DNA from: Auanema rhodensis | Taxonomy: Eukaryota; Nematoda; Chromadorea; Rhabditida; Rhabditidae | Length of the DNA: 64,000 bases | Assembly: GCA_964057225.1 (NCBI GenBank) | Contig: OZ059896.1 | Location: forward strand, 19,526,501 to 19,590,500 | Direction: 5' to 3' | Shown: in pieces, positions 26,101 to 41,067 of the stretch | Position numbering within the stretch: the first letter of the stretch is position 1 | Layout: the number at the start of each line of letters is the position of its first letter | Made by a program: the position numbers and the translations under genes | The notes under the pieces: model-generated | Database searches by the model: none | What the model was told of the DNA's origin: nothing | Seen by the model: the letters and a program-made list of their open reading frames with translations, nothing else

Positions 26101-27028
26101 ACAAAAATTTTTTCGAAAAATTTCAAAATAATTTAGCAAAAAGTAGATGTTTTTAGATTCCTTTTTTCAAGGCAAAGACGATGGACAATGTTATTCAACG
26201 AAAAAATTAATTCTTCAGGGTGAAAATCGAGGATATAAGTGTGAACTTATATCAGTTGATATCTCGGTGCATTTTTAAGCTAGCGCAAATCTGATAACAC
26301 AGATCGACGCAGCTTAAAAATCCGCATCGAATGCACTATACTACATTGAGGAACGCTTAATACAAGAATTAGTTATGATCGTTTGAAAAATGATGCATTA
26401 GTGTATGTTGAGTTTCCATGTACACTCAACATTGCTTCCAAAAACATTTTGACAAAAAATTTTTCGAAAAATTTCAAAATAATTTAGCAAAAAGTAGATG
26501 TTTTTAGATTCCTTTTTTCAAGGCAAAGACGATGGACAATGTTATTCAACGAAAAAATTAATTCTTCAGGGTGAAAATCGAGGATATAAGTGTGAACTTA
26601 TATCAGTTGATATATCGGTGCATTTTTAAGCTAGCGCAAATCTGATAACACAGATCGACGCAGCTTAAAAATCCGCATCGAATGCACTATACTACATTGA
26701 GAAACGCTTAATACAAAAATTAGTTATGATCGTTTGAAAAATGATGCATTAGTGTATGTTGAGTTTCCATGTACACTCAACATTGCTTCCAAAAACATTT
26801 TGACAAAAATTTTTTCGAAAAATTTCTAGATAATTTAGCAAAAAGTAGATGTTTTTAAATTCTTTTTTTCAAGGCAAAGACAATGGACAATGTTATTCAA
26901 CGAAAAAATTAATTCTTCAGGGTGAAAATCGAGGATATAAGTGTGAACTTATATCAGTTGATATCTCGGTGCATTTTTAAGCTAGCGCAAATCTGATAAC
27001 ACAGATCGACGCAGCTTAAAAATCCGCA
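23168..27028 (+). repeat. Irregular 4-unit series with doubled single units
   Basis: The basic order is T201; CTAGAT/A181; CAAAAT/C288; G25/G40/A133 (23168-24571). It recurs from 24572 with two units doubled: two CTAGAT units (24923, 25274) and two CAAAAT/C288 units (25625, 25976), then the G25 unit at 26327. The unit at 26678 is CTAGAT with A205. Doubling of neighbours is what one-unit unequal exchange gives. Confidence 0.85.
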
Positions 27029-30000
27029 TCGAATGCACTATACTACATTGAGGAACGCTTAATACAAGAATTAGTTATGATCGTTTGAAAAATGATGCAT
27101 TAGTGTATGTTGAGTTTCCATGTACACTCAACATTGCTTCCAAAAACATTTTGACAAAAAATTTTTCGAAAAATTTCAAAATAATTTAGCAAAAAGTAGA
27201 TGTTTTTAGATTCCTTTTTTCAAGGCAAAGACGATGGACAATGTTATTCAACGAAAAAATTAATTCTTCAGGGTGAAAATCGAGGATATAAGTGTGAACT
27301 TATATCAGTTGATATATCGGTGCATTTTTAAGCTAGCGCAAATCTGATAACACAGATCAACGCAGCTTAAAAATCCGCATCGAATGCACTATACTACATT
27401 GAGAAACGCTTAATACAAAAATTAGTTATGATCGTTTGAAAAATGATGCATTAGTGTATGTTGAGTTTCCATGTACACTCAACATTGCTTCCAAAAACAT
27501 TTTGACAAAAATTTTTTCGAAAAATTTCAAAATAATTTAGCAAAAAGTAGATGTTTTTAGATTCCTTTTTTCAAGGCAATGACGATGGACAATGTTATTC
27601 AACGAAAAAATTAATTCTTCAGGGTGAAAATCGAGGATATAAGTGTGAACTTATATCAGTTGATATATCGGTGCATTTTTAAGCTAGCGCAAATCTGATA
27701 ACACAGATCGACGCAGCTTAAAAATCCGCATCGAATGCACTATACTACATTGAGAAACGCTTAATACAAAAATTAGTTATGATCGTTTGAAAAATGATGC
27801 ATTAGTGTATGTTGAGTTTCCATGTACACTCAACATTGCTTCCAAAAACATTTTGACAAAAATTTTTTCAAAAAATTTCAAAATAATTTAGCAAAAAGTA
27901 GATGTTTTTAGATTTCTTTTTTCAAGGCAAAGACGATGGACAATGTTATTCAACGAAAAAATTAATTCTTCAGGGTGAAAATCGAGGATATAAGTGTGAA
28001 CTTATATCAGTTGATATATCGGTGCATTTTTAAGCTAGCGCAAATCTGATAACACAGATCGACGCAGCTTAAAAATCCGCATCGAATGCACTATACTACA
28101 TTGAGAAACGCTTAATACAAAAATTAGTTATGATCGTTTGAAAAATGATGCATTAGTGTATGTTGAGTTTCCATGTACACTCAACATTGCTTCCAAAACA
28201 TTTTGACAAAAATTTTTTCGAAAAATTTCAGAATAATTTAGCAAAAAGTAGATGTTTTTAGATTCCTTTTTTCAAGGCAAAGACGATGGACAATGTTATT
28301 CAACGAAAAAATTAATTCTTCAGGGTGAAAATCGAGGATATAAGTGTGAACTTATATCAGTTGATATATCGGTGCATTTTTAAGCTAGCGCAAATCTGAT
28401 AACACAGATCGACGCAGCTTAAAAATCCGCATCGAATGCACTATACTACATTGAGAAACGCTTAATACAAAAATTAGTTATGATCGTTTGAAAAATGATG
28501 CATTAGTGTATGTTGAGTTTCCATGTACACTCAACATTGCTTCCAAAAACATTTTGACAAAAATTTTTTCGAAAAATTTCTAAATAATTTAGCAAAAAGT
28601 AGATGTTTTTAGATTCTTTTTTTCAAGGCAAAGACGATGGACAATGTTATTCAACGAAAAAATTAATTCTTCAGGGTGAAAATCGAGGATATAAGTGTGA
28701 ACTTATATCAGTTGATATCTCGGTGCATTTTTAAGCTAGCGCAAATCTGATAACACAGATCGACGCAGCTTAAAAATCCGCATCGAATGCACTATACTAC
28801 ATTGAGAAACGCTTAATACAAAAATTAGTTATGATCGTTTGAAAAATGATGCATTAGTGTATGTTGAGTTTCCATGTACACTCAACATTGCTTCCAAAAA
28901 CATTTTGACAAAAATTTTTTCGAAAAATTTCAAAATAATTTAGCAAAAAGTAGATGTTTTTAGATTCCTTTTTTCAAGGCAATGACGATGGACAATGTTA
29001 TTCAACGAAAAAATTAATTCTTCAGGGTGAAAATCGAGGATATAAGTGTGAACTTATATCAGTTGATATATCGGTGCATTTTTAAGCTAGCGCAAATCTG
29101 ATAACACAGATCGACGCAGCTTAAAAATCCGCATCGAATGCACTATACTACATTGAGAAACGCTTAATACAAAAATTAGTTATGATCGTTTGAAAAATGA
29201 TGCATTAGTGTATGTTGAGTTTCCATGTACACTCAACATTGCTTCCAAAAACATTTTGACAAAAATTTTTTCAAAAAATTTCAAAATAATTTAGCAAAAA
29301 GTAGATGTTTTTAGATTCCTTTTTTCAAGGCAAAGACGATGGACAATGTTATTCAACGAAAAAATTAATTCTTCAGGGTGAAAATCGAGGATATAAGTGT
29401 GAACTTATATCAGTTGATATATCGGTGCATTTTTAAGCTAGCGCAAATCTGATAACACAGATCGACGCAGCTTAAAAATCCGCATCGAATGCACTATACT
29501 ACATTGAGAAACGCTTAATACAAAAATTAGTTATGATCGTTTGAAAAATGATGCATTAGTGTATGTTGAGTTTCCATGTACACTCAACATTGCTTCCAAA
29601 AACATTTTGACAAAAATTTTTTCGAAAAATTTCTAGATAATTTAGCAAAAAGTAGATGTTTTTAGATTCTTTTTTTCAAGGCAAAGACGATGGACAATGT
29701 TATTCAACGAAAAAATTAATTCTTCAGGGTGAAAATCGAGGATATAAGTGTGAACTTATATCAGTTGATATCTCGGTGCATTTTTAAGCTAGCGCAAATC
29801 TGATAACACAGATCGACGCAGCTTAAAAATCCGCATCGAATGCACTATACTACATTGAGAAACGCTTAATACAAAAATTAGTTATGATCGTTTGAAAAAT
29901 GATGCATTAGTGTATGTTGAGTTTCCATGTACACTCAACATTGCTTCCAAAAACATTTTGACAAAAATTTTTTCGAAAAATTTCAAAATAATTTAGCAAA

Positions 30001-30186
30001 AAGTAGATGTTTTTAGATTCCTTTTTTCAAGGCAATGACGATGGACAATGTTATTCAACGAAAAAATTAATTCTTCAGGGTGAAAATCGAGGATATAAGT
30101 GTGAACTTATATCAGTTGATATATCGGTGCATTTTTAAGCTAGCGCAAATCTGATAACACAGATCGACGCAGCTTAAAAATCCGCA
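27029..30186 (+). repeat. 9-unit block, also present at 37909-41067
   Basis: Unit order: G25/G40/A133 with A331; T201; A140/T185; CAGAAT; CTAAAT; T201; A140/C185; CTAGAT; T201. The same nine classes recur 10,880 bp downstream. The unit at 28082 has lost one A at u114-118, a change absent from its partner at 38962, so the deletion came after the duplication or is a sequence error. Confidence 0.9.
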
Positions 30187-30888
30187 TTGAATGCACTATA
30201 CTACATTGAGAAACGCTTAATACAAAAATTAGTTATGATCGTTTGAAAAATGATGCATTAGTGTATGTTGAGTTTCCATGTACACTCAACATTGCTTCCA
30301 AAAACATTTTGACAAAAATTTTTTCGAAAAATTTCAAAATAATTTAGCAAAAAGTAGATGTTTTTAGATTCCTTTTTTCAAGGCAATGACGATGGACAAT
30401 GTTATTCAACGAAAAAATTAATTCTTCAGGGTGAAAATCGAGGATATAAGTGTGAACTTATATCAGTTGATATATCGGTGCATTTTTAAGCTAGCGCAAA
30501 TCTGATAACACAGATCGACGCAGCTTAAAAATCCGCATTGAATGCACTATACTACATTGAGAAACGCTTAATACAAAAATTAGTTATGATCGTTTGAAAA
30601 ATGATGCATTAGTGTATGTTGAGTTTCCATGTACACTCAACATTGCTTCCAAAAACATTTTGACAAAAATTTTTTCGAAAAATTTCAAAATAATTTAGCA
30701 AAAAGTAGATGTTTTTAGATTCCTTTTTTCAAGGCAATGACGATGGACAATGTTATTCAACGAAAAAATTAATTCTTCAGGGTGAAAATCGAGGATATAA
30801 GTGTGAACTTATATCAGTTGATATATCGGTGCATTTTTAAGCTAGCGCAAATCTGATAACACAGATCGACGCAGCTTAAAAATCCGCA
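30187..30888 (+). repeat. Two tandem T2/T201 units
   Basis: Both units open with TTGAATG (C2T) and carry T201 and A288. They look identical to each other and follow a T201 unit, so this is a simple one-unit amplification. The C2T allele reappears at 32995, 35452, 41068 and 43876, each time after a T201 unit. Confidence 0.85.
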
Positions 30889-32643
30889 TCGAATGCACTA
30901 TACTACATTGAGAAACGCTTAATACAAAAATTAGTTATGATCGTTTGAAAAATGATGCATTAGTGTATGTTGAGTTTCCATGTACACTCAACATTGCTTC
31001 CAAAAACATTTTGACAAAAATTTTTTCAAAAAATTTCAAAATAATTTAGCAAAAAGTAGATGTTTTTAGATTTCTTTTTTCAAGGCAAAGACGATGGACA
31101 ATGTTATTCAACGAAAAAATTAATTCTTCAGGGTGAAAATCGAGGATATAAGTGTGAACTTATATCAGTTGATATATCGGTGCATTTTTAAGCTAGCGCA
31201 AATCTGATAACACAGATCGACGCAGCTTAAAAATCCGCATCGAATGCACTATACTACATTGAGAAACGCTTAATACAAAAATTAGTTATGATCGTTTGAA
31301 AAATGATGCATTAGTGTATGTTGAGTTTCCATGTACACTCAACATTGCTTCCAAAAACATTTTGACAAAAATTTTTTCGAAAAATTTCAGAATAATTTAG
31401 CAAAAAGTAGATGTTTTTAGATTCCTTTTTTCAAGGCAAAGACGATGGACAATGTTATTCAACGAAAAAATTAATTCTTCAGGGTGAAAATCGAGGATAT
31501 AAGTGTGAACTTATATCAGTTGATATATCGGTGCATTTTTAAGCTAGCGCAAATCTGATAACACAGATCGACGCAGCTTAAAAATCCGCATCGAATGCAC
31601 TATACTACATTGAGAAACGCTTAATACAAAAATTAGTTATGATCGTTTGAAAAATGATGCATTAGTGTATGTTGAGTTTCCATGTACACTCAACATTGCT
31701 TCCAAAAACATTTTGACAAAAATTTTTTCGAAAAATTTCTAAATAATTTAGCAAAAAGTAGATGTTTTTAGATTCTTTTTTTCAAGGCAAAGACGATGGA
31801 CAATGTTATTCAACGAAAAAATTAATTCTTCAGGGTGAAAATCGAGGATATAAGTGTGAACTTATATCAGTTGATATCTCGGTGCATTTTTAAGCTAGCG
31901 CAAATCTGATAACACAGATCGACGCAGCTTAAAAATCCGCATCGAATGCACTATACTACATTGAGAAACGCTTAATACAAAAATTAGTTATGATCGTTTG
32001 AAAAATGATGCATTAGTGTATGTTGAGTTTCCATGTACACTCAACATTGCTTCCAAAAACATTTTGACAAAAATTTTTTCAAAAAATTTCAAAATAATTT
32101 AGCAAAAAGTAGATGTTTTTAGATTCCTTTTTTCAAGGCAAAGACGATGGACAATGTTATTCAACGAAAAAATTAATTCTTCAGGGTGAAAATCGAGGAT
32201 ATAAGTGTGAACTTATATCAGTTGATATATCGGTGCATTTTTAAGCTAGCGCAAATCTGATAACACAGATCGACGCAGCTTAAAAATCCGCATCGAATGC
32301 ACTATACTACATTGAGAAACGCTTAATACAAAAATTAGTTATGATCGTTTGAAAAATGATGCATTAGTGTATGTTGAGTTTCCATGTACACTCAACATTG
32401 CTTCCAAAAACATTTTGACAAAAATTTTTTCGAAAAATTTCTAGATAATTTAGCAAAAAGTAGATGTTTTTAGATTCTTTTTTTCAAGGCAAAGACGATG
32501 GACAATGTTATTCAACGAAAAAATTAATTCTTCAGGGTGAAAATCGAGGATATAAGTGTGAACTTATATCAGTTGATATCTCGGTGCATTTTTAAGCTAG
32601 CGCAAATCTGATAACACAGATCGACGCAGCTGAAAAATCCGCA
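30889..32643 (+). repeat. 5-unit block related to 38611-40716
   Basis: Unit order: A140/T185; CAGAAT; CTAAAT; A140/C185; CTAGAT. It matches 38611-40716 and 27731-29835 except that the T201 unit between CTAAAT and A140/C185 is missing, so one unit was lost here or gained there. The unit at 32293 has a private CAGCTGAAA (T340G), which weakens the outer stem of dyad III. Confidence 0.85.
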
Positions 32644-35600
32644 TCGAATGCACTATACTACATTGAGAAACGCTTAATACAAAAATTAGTTATGATCGTT
32701 TGAAAAATGATGCATTAGTGTATGTTGAGTTTCCATGTACACTCAACATTGCTTCCAAAAACATTTTGACAAAAATTTTTTCGAAAAATTTCAAAATAAT
32801 TTAGCAAAAAGTAGATGTTTTTAGATTCCTTTTTTCAAGGCAATGACGATGGACAATGTTATTCAACGAAAAAATTAATTCTTCAGGGTGAAAATCGAGG
32901 ATATAAGTGTGAACTTATATCAGTTGATATATCGGTGCATTTTTAAGCTAGCGCAAATCTGATAACACAGATCGACGCAGCTTAAAAATCCGCATTGAAT
33001 GCACTATACTACATTGAGAAACGCTTAATACAAAAATTAGTTATGATCGTTTGAAAAATGATGCATTAGTGTATGTTGAGTTTCCATGTACACTCAACAT
33101 TGCTTCCAAAAACATTTTGACAAAAAATTTTTCGAAAAATTTCAAAATAATTTAGCAAAAAGTAGATGTTTTTAGATTCCTTTTTTCAAGGCAAAGACGA
33201 TGGACAATGTTATTCAACGAAAAAATTAATTCTTCAGGGTGAAAATCGAGGATATAAGTGTGAACTTATATCAGTTGATATATCGGTGCATTTTTAAGCT
33301 AGCGCAAATCTGATAACACAGATCAACGCAGCTTAAAAATCCGCATCGAATGCACTATACTACATTGAGAAACGCTTAATACAAAAATTAGTTATGATCG
33401 TTTGAAAAATGATGCATTAGTGTATGTTGAGTTTCCATGTACACTCAACATTGCTTCCAAAAACATTTTGACAAAAATTTTTTCGAAAAATTTCAAAATA
33501 ATTTAGCAAAAAGTAGATGTTTTTAGATTCCTTTTTTCAAGGCAATGACGATGGACAATGTTATTCAACGAAAAAATTAATTCTTCAGGGTGAAAATCGA
33601 GGATATAAGTGTGAACTTATATCAGTTGATATATCGGTGCATTTTTAAGCTAGCGCAAATCTGATAACACAGATCGACGCAGCTTAAAAATCCGCATCGA
33701 ATGCACTATACTACATTGAGAAACGCTTAATACAAAAATTAGTTATGATCGTTTGAAAAATGATGCATTAGTGTATGTTGAGTTTCCATGTACACTCAAC
33801 ATTGCTTCCAAAAACATTTTGACAAAAATTTTTTCGAAAAATTTCTAGATAATTTAGCAAAAAGTAGATGTTTTTAGATTCTTTTTTTCAAGGCAAAGAC
33901 GATGGACAATGTTATTCAACGAAAAAATTAATTCTTCAGGGTGAAAATCGAGGATATAAGTGTGAACTTATATCAGTTGATATCTCGGTGCATTTTTAAG
34001 CTAGCGCAAATCTGATAACACAGATCGACGCAGCTTAAAAATCCGCATCGAATGCACTATACTACATTGAGAAACGCTTAATACAAGAATTAGTTATGAT
34101 CGTTTGAAAAATGATGCATTAGTGTATGTTGAGTTTCCATGTACACTCAACATTGCTTCCAAAAACATTTTGACAAAAAATTTTTCGAAAAATTTCGAAA
34201 TAATTTAGCAAAAAGTAGATGTTTTTAGATTCCTTTTTTCAAGGCAAAGACGATGGACAATGTTATTCAACGAAAAAATTAATTCTTCAGGGTGAAAATC
34301 GAGGATATAAGTGTGAACTTATATCAGTTGATATATCGGTGCATTTTTAAGCTAGCGCAAATCTGATAACACAGATCAACGCAGCTTAAAAATCCGCATC
34401 GAATGCACTATACTACATTGAGAAACGCTTAATACAAAAATTAGTTATGATCGTTTGAAAAATGATGCATTAGTGTATGTTGAGTTTCCATGTACACTCA
34501 ACATTGCTTCCAAAAACATTTTGACAAAAATTTTTTTGAAAAATTTCAAAATAATTTAGCAAAAAGTAGATGTTTTTAGATTCCCATTTTCAAGGCAAAG
34601 ACGATGGACAATGTTATTCAACGAAAAAATTAATTCTTCAGGGTGAAAATCGAGGATATAAGTGTAAACTTATATCAGTCGATATCTCGGTGCATTTTTA
34701 AGCTAGCGCAAATCTGATAACACAGATCGACGCAGCTTAAAAATCCGCATCGAATGCACTATACTACATTGAGAAACGCTTAATACAAAAATTAGTTATG
34801 ATCGTTTGAAAAATGATGCATTAGTGTATGTTGAGTTTCCATGTACACTCAACATTGCTTCCAAAAACATTTTGACAAAAAATTTTTCGAAAAATTTCAA
34901 AATAATTTAGCAAAAAGTAGATGTTTTTAGATTCCTTTTTTCAAGGCAAAGACGATGGACAATGTTATTCAACGAAAAAATTAATTCTTCAGGGTGAAAA
35001 TCGAGGATATAAGTGTGAACTTATATCAGTTGATATATCGGTGCATTTTTAAGCTAGCGCAAATCTGATAACACAGATCAACGCAGCTTAAAAATCCGCA
35101 TCGAATGCACTATACTACATTGAGAAACGCTTAATACAAAAATTAGTTATGATCGTTTGAAAAATGATGCATTAGTGTATGTTGAGTTTCCATGTACACT
35201 CAACATTGCTTCCAAAAACATTTTGACAAAAATTTTTTCGAAAAATTTCAAAATAATTTAGCAAAAAGTAGATGTTTTTAGATTCCTTTTTTCAAGGCAA
35301 TGACGATGGACAATGTTATTCAACGAAAAAATTAATTCTTCAGGGTGAAAATCGAGGATATAAGTGTGAACTTATATCAGTTGATATATCGGTGCATTTT
35401 TAAGCTAGCGCAAATCTGATAACACAGATCGACGCAGCTTAAAAATCCGCATTGAATGCACTATACTACATTGAGAAACGCTTAATACAAAAATTAGTTA
35501 TGATCGTTTGAAAAATGATGCATTAGTGTATGTTGAGTTTCCATGTACACTCAACATTGCTTCCAAAAACATTTTGACAAAAATTTTTTCAAAAAATTTC

Positions 35601-35802
35601 AAAATAATTTAGCAAAAAGTAGATGTTTTTAGATTCCTTTTTTCAAGGCAAAGACGATGGACAATGTTATTCAACGAAAAAATTAATTCTTCAGGGTGAA
35701 AATCGAGGATATAAGTGTGAACTTATATCAGTTGATATATCGGTGCATTTTTAAGCTAGCGCAAATCTGATAACACAGATCGACGCAGCTTAAAAATCCG
35801 CA
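32644..35802 (+). repeat. 9-unit block, partner of 40717-44226
   Basis: Unit order: T201; T2/A133/A331; T201; CTAGAT; G40/A133/CGAAAT/A331; the distinctive unit at 34399 (C139T, CCCA at u185-188, A268, C282); A133/A331; T201; T2/A140. The same order occurs in 40717-44226, with one extra A140/C185 unit inserted before CTAGAT. The distance between the two distinctive units is 8424 bp, exactly 24 units. Confidence 0.92.
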
Positions 35803-37908
35803 TCGAATGCACTATACTACATTGAGAAACGCTTAATACAAAAATTAGTTATGATCGTTTGAAAAATGATGCATTAGTGTATGTTGAGTTTCCATGTACA
35901 CTCAACATTGCTTCCAAAAACATTTTGACAAAAATTTTTTCGAAAAATTTCTAGATAATTTAGCAAAAAGTAGATGTTTTTAGATTCTTTTTTTCAAGGC
36001 AAAGACGATGGACAATGTTATTCAACGAAAAAATTAATTCTTCAGGGTGAAAATCGAGGATATAAGTGTGAACTTATATCAGTTGATATCTCGGTGCATT
36101 TTTAAGCTAGCGCAAATCTGATAACACAGATCGACGCAGCTTAAAAATCCGCATCGAATGCACTATACTACATTGAGAAACGCTTAATACAAAAATTAGT
36201 TATGATCGTTTGAAAAATGATGCATTAGTGTATGTTGAGTTTCCATGTACACTCAACATTGCTTCCAAAAACATTTTGACAAAAATTTTTTCGAAAAATT
36301 TCTAGATAATTTAGCAAAAAGTAGATGTTTTTAGATTCTTTTTTTCAAGGCAAAGACGATGGACAATGTTATTCAACGAAAAAATTAATTCTTCAGGGTG
36401 AAAATCGAGGATATAAGTGTGAACTTATATCAGTTGATATCTCGGTGCATTTTTAAGCTAGCGCAAATCTGATAACACAGATCGACGCAGCTTAAAAATC
36501 CGCATCGAATGCACTATACTACATTGAGAAACGCTTAATACAAAAATTAGTTATGATCGTTTGAAAAATGATGCATTAGTGTATGTTGAGTTTCCATGTA
36601 CACTCAACATTGCTTCCAAAAACATTTTGACAAAAATTTTTTCGAAAAATTTCTAAATAATTTAGCAAAAAGTAGATGTTTTTAGATTCTTTTTTTCAAG
36701 GCAAAGACGATGGACAATGTTATTCAACGAAAAAATTAATTCTTCAGGGTGAAAATCGAGGATATAAGTGTGAACTTATATCAGTTGATATCTCGGTGCA
36801 TTTTTAAGCTAGCGCAAATCTGATAACACAGATCGACGCAGCTTAAAAATCCGCATCGAATGCACTATACTACATTGAGAAACGCTTAATACAAAAATTA
36901 GTTATGATCGTTTGAAAAATGATGCATTAGTGTATGTTGAGTTTCCATGTACACTCAACATTGCTTCCAAAAACATTTTGACAAAAATTTTTTCGAAAAA
37001 TTTCAAAATAATTTAGCAAAAAGTAGATGTTTTTAGATTCCTTTTTTCAAGGCAATGACGATGGACAATGTTATTCAACGAAAAAATTAATTCTTCAGGG
37101 TGAAAATCGAGGATATAAGTGTGAACTTATATCAGTTGATATATCGGTGCATTTTTAAGCTAGCGCAAATCTGATAACACAGATCGACGCAGCTTAAAAA
37201 TCCGCATCGAATGCACTATACTACATTGAGAAACGCTTAATACAAAAATTAGTTATGATCGTTTGAAAAATGATGCATTAGTGTATGTTGAGTTTCCATG
37301 TACACTCAACATTGCTTCCAAAAACATTTTGACAAAAATTTTTTCGAAAAATTTCTAGATAATTTAGCAAAAAGTAGATGTTTTTAAATTCTTTTTTTCA
37401 AGGCAAAGACAATGGACAATGTTATTCAACGAAAAAATTAATTCTTCAGGGTGAAAATCGAGGATATAAGTGTGAACTTATATCAGTTGATATCTCGGTG
37501 CATTTTTAAGCTAGCGCAAATCTGATAACACAGATCGACGCAGCTTAAAAATCCGCATCGAATGCACTATACTACATTGAGAAACGCTTAATACAAAAAT
37601 TAGTTATGATCGTTTGAAAAATGATGCATTAGTGTATGTTGAGTTTCCATGTACACTCAACATTGCTTCCAAAAACATTTTGACAAAAATTTTTTCGAAA
37701 AATTTCAAAATAATTTAGCAAAAAGTAGATGTTTTTAGATTCCTTTTTTCAAGGCAAAGACGATGGACAATGTTATTCAACGAAAAAATTAATTCTTCAG
37801 GGTGAAAATCGAGGATATAAGTGTGAACTTATATCAGTTGATATCTCGGTGCATTTTTAAGCTAGCGCAAATCTGATAACACAGATCGACGCAGCTTAAA
37901 AATCCGCA
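35803..37908 (+). repeat. Six units linking two long blocks
   Basis: Unit order: CTAGAT twice (35803, 36154; apparently identical), CTAAAT, T201, CTAGAT/A181 with A205, CAAAAT/C288. The A205 unit (37207) matches 26678, so the link to the following G25 block repeats the arrangement at 26678-27379 with one CAAAAT/C288 unit added. Confidence 0.82.
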
Positions 37909-40900
37909 TCGAATGCACTATACTACATTGAGGAACGCTTAATACAAGAATTAGTTATGATCGTTTGAAAAATGATGCATTAGTGTATGTTGAGTTTCCA
38001 TGTACACTCAACATTGCTTCCAAAAACATTTTGACAAAAAATTTTTCGAAAAATTTCAAAATAATTTAGCAAAAAGTAGATGTTTTTAGATTCCTTTTTT
38101 CAAGGCAAAGACGATGGACAATGTTATTCAACGAAAAAATTAATTCTTCAGGGTGAAAATCGAGGATATAAGTGTGAACTTATATCAGTTGATATATCGG
38201 TGCATTTTTAAGCTAGCGCAAATCTGATAACACAGATCAACGCAGCTTAAAAATCCGCATCGAATGCACTATACTACATTGAGAAACGCTTAATACAAAA
38301 ATTAGTTATGATCGTTTGAAAAATGATGCATTAGTGTATGTTGAGTTTCCATGTACACTCAACATTGCTTCCAAAAACATTTTGACAAAAATTTTTTCGA
38401 AAAATTTCAAAATAATTTAGCAAAAAGTAGATGTTTTTAGATTCCTTTTTTCAAGGCAATGACGATGGACAATGTTATTCAACGAAAAAATTAATTCTTC
38501 AGGGTGAAAATCGAGGATATAAGTGTGAACTTATATCAGTTGATATATCGGTGCATTTTTAAGCTAGCGCAAATCTGATAACACAGATCGACGCAGCTTA
38601 AAAATCCGCATCGAATGCACTATACTACATTGAGAAACGCTTAATACAAAAATTAGTTATGATCGTTTGAAAAATGATGCATTAGTGTATGTTGAGTTTC
38701 CATGTACACTCAACATTGCTTCCAAAAACATTTTGACAAAAATTTTTTCAAAAAATTTCAAAATAATTTAGCAAAAAGTAGATGTTTTTAGATTTCTTTT
38801 TTCAAGGCAAAGACGATGGACAATGTTATTCAACGAAAAAATTAATTCTTCAGGGTGAAAATCGAGGATATAAGTGTGAACTTATATCAGTTGATATATC
38901 GGTGCATTTTTAAGCTAGCGCAAATCTGATAACACAGATCGACGCAGCTTAAAAATCCGCATCGAATGCACTATACTACATTGAGAAACGCTTAATACAA
39001 AAATTAGTTATGATCGTTTGAAAAATGATGCATTAGTGTATGTTGAGTTTCCATGTACACTCAACATTGCTTCCAAAAACATTTTGACAAAAATTTTTTC
39101 GAAAAATTTCAGAATAATTTAGCAAAAAGTAGATGTTTTTAGATTCCTTTTTTCAAGGCAAAGACGATGGACAATGTTATTCAACGAAAAAATTAATTCT
39201 TCAGGGTGAAAATCGAGGATATAAGTGTGAACTTATATCAGTTGATATATCGGTGCATTTTTAAGCTAGCGCAAATCTGATAACACAGATCGACGCAGCT
39301 TAAAAATCCGCATCGAATGCACTATACTACATTGAGAAACGCTTAATACAAAAATTAGTTATGATCGTTTGAAAAATGATGCATTAGTGTATGTTGAGTT
39401 TCCATGTACACTCAACATTGCTTCCAAAAACATTTTGACAAAAATTTTTTCGAAAAATTTCTAAATAATTTAGCAAAAAGTAGATGTTTTTAGATTCTTT
39501 TTTTCAAGGCAAAGACGATGGACAATGTTATTCAACGAAAAAATTAATTCTTCAGGGTGAAAATCGAGGATATAAGTGTGAACTTATATCAGTTGATATC
39601 TCGGTGCATTTTTAAGCTAGCGCAAATCTGATAACACAGATCGACGCAGCTTAAAAATCCGCATCGAATGCACTATACTACATTGAGAAACGCTTAATAC
39701 AAAAATTAGTTATGATCGTTTGAAAAATGATGCATTAGTGTATGTTGAGTTTCCATGTACACTCAACATTGCTTCCAAAAACATTTTGACAAAAATTTTT
39801 TCGAAAAATTTCAAAATAATTTAGCAAAAAGTAGATGTTTTTAGATTCCTTTTTTCAAGGCAATGACGATGGACAATGTTATTCAACGAAAAAATTAATT
39901 CTTCAGGGTGAAAATCGAGGATATAAGTGTGAACTTATATCAGTTGATATATCGGTGCATTTTTAAGCTAGCGCAAATCTGATAACACAGATCGACGCAG
40001 CTTAAAAATCCGCATCGAATGCACTATACTACATTGAGAAACGCTTAATACAAAAATTAGTTATGATCGTTTGAAAAATGATGCATTAGTGTATGTTGAG
40101 TTTCCATGTACACTCAACATTGCTTCCAAAAACATTTTGACAAAAATTTTTTCAAAAAATTTCAAAATAATTTAGCAAAAAGTAGATGTTTTTAGATTCC
40201 TTTTTTCAAGGCAAAGACGATGGACAATGTTATTCAACGAAAAAATTAATTCTTCAGGGTGAAAATCGAGGATATAAGTGTGAACTTATATCAGTTGATA
40301 TATCGGTGCATTTTTAAGCTAGCGCAAATCTGATAACACAGATCGACGCAGCTTAAAAATCCGCATCGAATGCACTATACTACATTGAGAAACGCTTAAT
40401 ACAAAAATTAGTTATGATCGTTTGAAAAATGATGCATTAGTGTATGTTGAGTTTCCATGTACACTCAACATTGCTTCCAAAAACATTTTGACAAAAATTT
40501 TTTCGAAAAATTTCTAGATAATTTAGCAAAAAGTAGATGTTTTTAGATTCTTTTTTTCAAGGCAAAGACGATGGACAATGTTATTCAACGAAAAAATTAA
40601 TTCTTCAGGGTGAAAATCGAGGATATAAGTGTGAACTTATATCAGTTGATATCTCGGTGCATTTTTAAGCTAGCGCAAATCTGATAACACAGATCGACGC
40701 AGCTTAAAAATCCGCATCGAATGCACTATACTACATTGAGAAACGCTTAATACAAAAATTAGTTATGATCGTTTGAAAAATGATGCATTAGTGTATGTTG
40801 AGTTTCCATGTACACTCAACATTGCTTCCAAAAACATTTTGACAAAAATTTTTTCGAAAAATTTCAAAATAATTTAGCAAAAAGTAGATGTTTTTAGATT

Positions 40901-41067
40901 CCTTTTTTCAAGGCAATGACGATGGACAATGTTATTCAACGAAAAAATTAATTCTTCAGGGTGAAAATCGAGGATATAAGTGTGAACTTATATCAGTTGA
41001 TATATCGGTGCATTTTTAAGCTAGCGCAAATCTGATAACACAGATCGACGCAGCTTAAAAATCCGCA
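37909..41067 (+). repeat. 9-unit block, second copy of 27029-30186
   Basis: Same nine classes in the same order as 27029-30186, including A331 in the first unit and CAGAAT in the fourth. Its right end overlaps the next duplicated block: the T201 unit at 40717 belongs to both, which shows that successive duplications were nested. Confidence 0.9.
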